Origin: Rhodoferax sp. UBA5149
Lineage (GTDB): Bacteria > Pseudomonadota > Gammaproteobacteria > Burkholderiales > Burkholderiaceae_C
DNA: 15,942 nucleotides
Direction: 5' to 3'
Assembly (NCBI RefSeq): GCF_002413825.1
Contig: NZ_DHXT01000180.1
Coordinates: 2,132 to 18,073 of the forward strand
Of this stretch, positions 13,342 through 15,942 are shown one piece after another. Position 1 is the first letter of the stretch. Each line of letters begins with the position of its first letter. Below the pieces are notes generated by a model. It was not told the DNA's origin and did no database searches. It worked only from the letters and a program-made list of their open reading frames with translations. The position numbers and the translations under genes were made by a program.

Positions 13342-14847
13342 CTAGGGGACCGGAGCGGGGACCGGCGGTACCCCGGTGCCGATTGAAAACAGCGTGTAGT
13401 CGCCATGCTGGGCCAGCCATTGCAGCTGGCTGTGGACGGCCACTGGCAGGGTCGCCACGGCGCCAGTTTTGACCGCCAAAAATACCGGCGGTCCGGTCAT
13501 GAGGGGGAGCAAGCCGGACGCCTGAGAGATTTTTTCTGCCTGGCCCCGGCTGTAAAAAGCCGCCGAGTAAGGCCGCTCGGGATAGAAAACCAAGGCACTG
13601 TGGCGGGTATTGAGCGCGCCGTAGTGCGCGACCAGGCGCTTGGTCGTATGCAGGTCTTCCAGCTGCGGCAAATTCAGGCTGACGACAAAGCCTGCAAACA
13701 GCACGGCGCTCAGCATCAAACCGAGGCTCAGCAGGCGGTTGACGCGCCGCGGGTCTGGGCGCCGGCTCAACCAGGCCGCGACCAGCAAGGCCAGTGAGGG
13801 GAGCGCCGGCAGCACGTAGGTCCAGAGAATATTGCCGGCGAAGGTGAAAAATACAGCGGGCGCCAGGCTCCACAACACCAGATAGTGCTGCAGCGGCTTG
13901 TCCTGCGCCGGGACGGTCAGGGGAGCGACGCCAGCCGCCCTGTCGGCTTTGCGCCAGCGCCACCAGGCCAGCGGCAACAGCAGCGACCAGGGCAGCGTGG
14001 CCGCCCACGCATAAACCCAGATGCTGCCCCACGGCGCCGAGTGGGCCACGCCATAGCGGTCGCCGCTCCAGCCCGGCGTGACAAAGCGGTGCCAGTGCTC
14101 CCCCATCAAAAAATAATCCAAAAAGCCGGGCGTGCGCACTTCAGCCGCCACGTACCAGGGAGCAACCAGCAGCAGAACAACCAAGCTGCCGCGAATCCAC
14201 GGCAGATCGCGCCAGACACGTCCGAGTTGCCGGTTGAACAGGGTCCACAGACCCAGCGGCAGGCCGGCCAGCACCAGCACCAAAGGCCCCTTGGCCAGCA
14301 GACCGACCGCCAGACCGAGAAAAAACAGCCAAGCCTCGCGCTGGCGCCGGGTCGCATCGCCATGCAGGCCGAGCCAGAAGCCGCGCATCGCCAGCGTGGT
14401 GCCGACGGCCAGGGTCATGTCCGTCATCACCGCGCCGGCTGCGATCAGCATCAGACTGCAGCCCGCCAGCAAGGCCAGGGCGGCCAGCGCCTGCTGCTTT
14501 GAGTGCCGCATCGCCCAATCCCACACCAGCCAACCGACCCCTAGCGCGGCCAGAAAGTCCGGCAGGCGCGCGGCAAACTCATTGACGCCCAACAGGCTGA
14601 AACTCGCAGCCGTGGTCCAGAACGACAAGGGCGGCTTGCCCCAGAAGGGAATATGGTGGTCGTACCAGGGCGTGACCCAGTCTCCCAGGGAGAGCATCAG
14701 GCGCGATATTTCGGCGTAGCGCGCCTCGGTGCTGTCCATCAGCGGGTACCCGCCCAGGCTGAGCAGACGCAGACCCAGCAAAATGGCCAAACCGCACCAG
14801 ACCCGGACTTGGGTTTCGGTCTCCGTGCGCACCGACCGCGTTCTCAC
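13342..14847 (-). CDS. ArnT-like membrane glycosyltransferase (GT39/PMT family)
   Basis: A 501-residue multi-pass inner-membrane glycosyltransferase of the ArnT/PMT type, which moves a sugar from a polyprenyl-phosphate carrier to an acceptor on the periplasmic side. The first periplasmic loop carries the acidic motif MDSTEARYAEI (Asp38, Glu41), corresponding to the DEARYA motif of ArnT, then HIPFWGKPPLSFW. About ten or more hydrophobic segments follow, up to about residue 400, and then a soluble periplasmic domain of about 100 residues. The length is somewhat below E. coli ArnT (550). The start is GTG 14847, overlapping the stop of the upstream transferase gene (GTGA), so the pair is coupled. 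The acceptor (lipid A, protein or another glycan) cannot be told. The 108-nt gap to the dehalogenase gene holds AT-rich sequence that may be the dehalogenase promoter. Confidence 0.88.
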   Translation of the reverse strand: MRTRSVRTETETQVRVWCGLAILLGLRLLSLGGYPLMDSTEARYAEISRLMLSLGDWVTPWYDHHIPFWGKPPLSFWTTAASFSLLGVNEFAARLPDFLAALGVGWLVWDWAMRHSKQQALAALALLAGCSLMLIAAGAVMTDMTLAVGTTLAMRGFWLGLHGDATRRQREAWLFFLGLAVGLLAKGPLVLVLAGLPLGLWTLFNRQLGRVWRDLPWIRGSLVVLLLVAPWYVAAEVRTPGFLDYFLMGEHWHRFVTPGWSGDRYGVAHSAPWGSIWVYAWAATLPWSLLLPLAWWRWRKADRAAGVAPLTVPAQDKPLQHYLVLWSLAPAVFFTFAGNILWTYVLPALPSLALLVAAWLSRRPDPRRVNRLLSLGLMLSAVLFAGFVVSLNLPQLEDLHTTKRLVAHYGALNTRHSALVFYPERPYSAAFYSRGQAEKISQASGLLPLMTGPPVFLAVKTGAVATLPVAVHSQLQWLAQHGDYTLFSIGTGVPPVPAPVP

Positions 14848-15860
14848 CTGGGGCCGGGCGCCGTCGGGGTTGCGGGCTTGAAGAAATCCAGCAGATAAAT
14901 AGGACGCCGCTTGGACTCCAGATAAATCCGTCCGACATACTCGCCCATGATCCCGATCGCCATCAACTGCAGCCCGCCGAGCAGCAACACAACTTCAATC
15001 AGGGTGGGGAAGCCCTTGACGGACTCCCCCCAAAAAAACGTTTTGACCAAGAAATAAAGCGCGTACATGAAAGCGCCGAAAGCACTCAAAAAACCCACAT
15101 AGGACGCAACCCGCAGTGGCACGGTGGAGAAAGACGTCACCCCTTCCAGTGCAAAGTTCCACAAGCGCCAATAAGGCCACTTGCTGAATCCCGCCACCCG
15201 CGCCTTGCGGTGGTAGTCCAGCGTCACCTGCGAGAAGCCGATCCAGGCGAACAGGCCTTTCATGAAGCGGTTGGACTCCGGCAGCCGGTTCAACGCATCC
15301 ACGGCGCGTCGGCTGAACAGGCGGAAATCGCCCACATCGCTCGGGATGGCGACGTGGCTGAGCCGGTTGATGATGCGATAGAAGAAATGGGCCGTGGTTT
15401 TTTTGACGATCGTTTCGCCGTCGCGCCCGGTACGCCGCATGTTGACCACATCGGCACCGGCGCGCCAGGCCGCCAGCATGGACGGTATCAGCTCGGGCGG
15501 ATCCTGCAAATCCACGTCCACAATGATCACGGCCTCGCCGCGCGCCAGTTCCAGGCCCGCCGTCATGGCGTGCTCCTTGCCGAAGTTTCTGCTGAGCCGG
15601 GCGACCGCCACATGCGGGTGGCTCACGCGCAGGGTCTCCAGCACCTGCGGCGAGCCGTCGGTGCTGCCGTCGTCAATGAAGATGACTTCATGAACACCGG
15701 GACACCCGGCCAGCACCTGGATCAAACGCGCATGAAACAGGGGGATCACCGACTCCTCATTGAAAACGGGAACCACCACGCTGAGCTGGCAGGCGCAGGC
15801 ACGACTTGAGAGCGCCTGTTGGGACGGACGTTCTGCCACGGGGAGGAATTCGACGGACAT
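14844..15860 (-). CDS. Polyprenyl-phosphate glycosyltransferase (GtrB/ArnC-like, GT2)
   Basis: A 338-residue GT2-family enzyme that loads a sugar from a nucleotide donor onto undecaprenyl phosphate at the cytoplasmic face. The catalytic domain spans about 25-235: VVVPVFNEE (28-36), IDDGSTDGS (62-70), metal-binding VDVDLQDPPE (114-123), and GDFRLFSRRAV (177-187). Two C-terminal membrane segments lie at about 250-273 and 287-312, as in GtrB/ArnC. The start is uncertain: ATG 15860 (MSVEFLPV) gives normal length, while ATG 15923 adds 21 residues. Neither has a strong ribosome site. It overlaps the ArnT-like gene by 4 nt and presumably makes its donor. A flippase, common in such sets, is not seen. 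The sugar is unknown. Confidence 0.9.
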   Translation of the reverse strand: MSVEFLPVAERPSQQALSSRACACQLSVVVPVFNEESVIPLFHARLIQVLAGCPGVHEVIFIDDGSTDGSPQVLETLRVSHPHVAVARLSRNFGKEHAMTAGLELARGEAVIIVDVDLQDPPELIPSMLAAWRAGADVVNMRRTGRDGETIVKKTTAHFFYRIINRLSHVAIPSDVGDFRLFSRRAVDALNRLPESNRFMKGLFAWIGFSQVTLDYHRKARVAGFSKWPYWRLWNFALEGVTSFSTVPLRVASYVGFLSAFGAFMYALYFLVKTFFWGESVKGFPTLIEVVLLLGGLQLMAIGIMGEYVGRIYLESKRRPIYLLDFFKPATPTAPGPR

Positions 15861-15942
15861 GGAGGCGGGTGATTTTCTGGTTTGACGACTGAGAGTGGTA
15901 TTGTTACCAATCCCCGCGCCCATGCGCCTGACCGGAGTTGTT

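Noticed and set aside
1..15942. CRISPR array, tRNA or rRNA genes, complete insertion sequence
   Set aside because: No regularly spaced repeats, no tRNA- or rRNA-like sequence and no transposase frame were seen on reading through both strands; faint tRNA-like folds cannot be excluded without a covariance search.

Overview
The window looks like chromosomal DNA of a high-GC betaproteobacterium, probably of the Comamonadaceae (Rhodoferax/Polaromonas/Acidovorax type). The basis is the gene content and a short dispersed repeat (core GGCCTCTAGCCCCCGT, then AGCAGCTATTAA and AATAGCAA) that I associate with that family. It occurs four times here. The genus is an inference; no rRNA or other marker gene is present.

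Layout: (1) 1-1590, minus strand: arsenic resistance operon arsR-arsD-arsA, with arsA cut by the window edge; an operator-like inverted repeat precedes arsR. (2) 1747-1962, minus: a small protein with eight cysteines (CWC type). (3) 2127-6994, plus: an OsmU/YehZYXW-type ABC importer for glycine betaine-like osmolytes (binding protein, permease, ATPase, permease) followed by a metallo-beta-lactamase-fold hydrolase, closed by a clear intrinsic terminator at 6998-7023. (4) 7043-10212: a segment of visibly lower GC with an SDR oxidoreductase and a TetR regulator on the minus strand and a divergent Crp/Fnr regulator. On its left is a broken copy of the 3' end of the malate synthase gene; on its right is the intact gene, and a copy of the dispersed repeat sits next to each. 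It looks like an inserted or rearranged islet. (5) 10234-13233, minus: a HAD-type 2-haloacid dehalogenase gene directly upstream of malate synthase G (glcB). The dehalogenase carries a copy of the dispersed repeat in frame inside its coding sequence. (6) 13342-15860, minus: a polyprenyl-phosphate glycosyltransferase (GtrB/ArnC type) overlapping an ArnT-like membrane glycosyltransferase.

How the genes may work together: ArsR senses arsenite, ArsD passes it to the ArsA ATPase, and an efflux partner presumably lies beyond position 1. The four importer genes form one transporter. The dehalogenase/glcB pair could link 2-haloacid breakdown (haloacetate to glycolate, then glyoxylate) to malate formation. 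The two glycosyltransferases form a two-step lipid-linked sugar transfer pathway for envelope modification.

I found no convincing wholly new system. The most unusual signals are the partial glcB duplication flanking the low-GC islet, and the repeat element absorbed into the dehalogenase reading frame.
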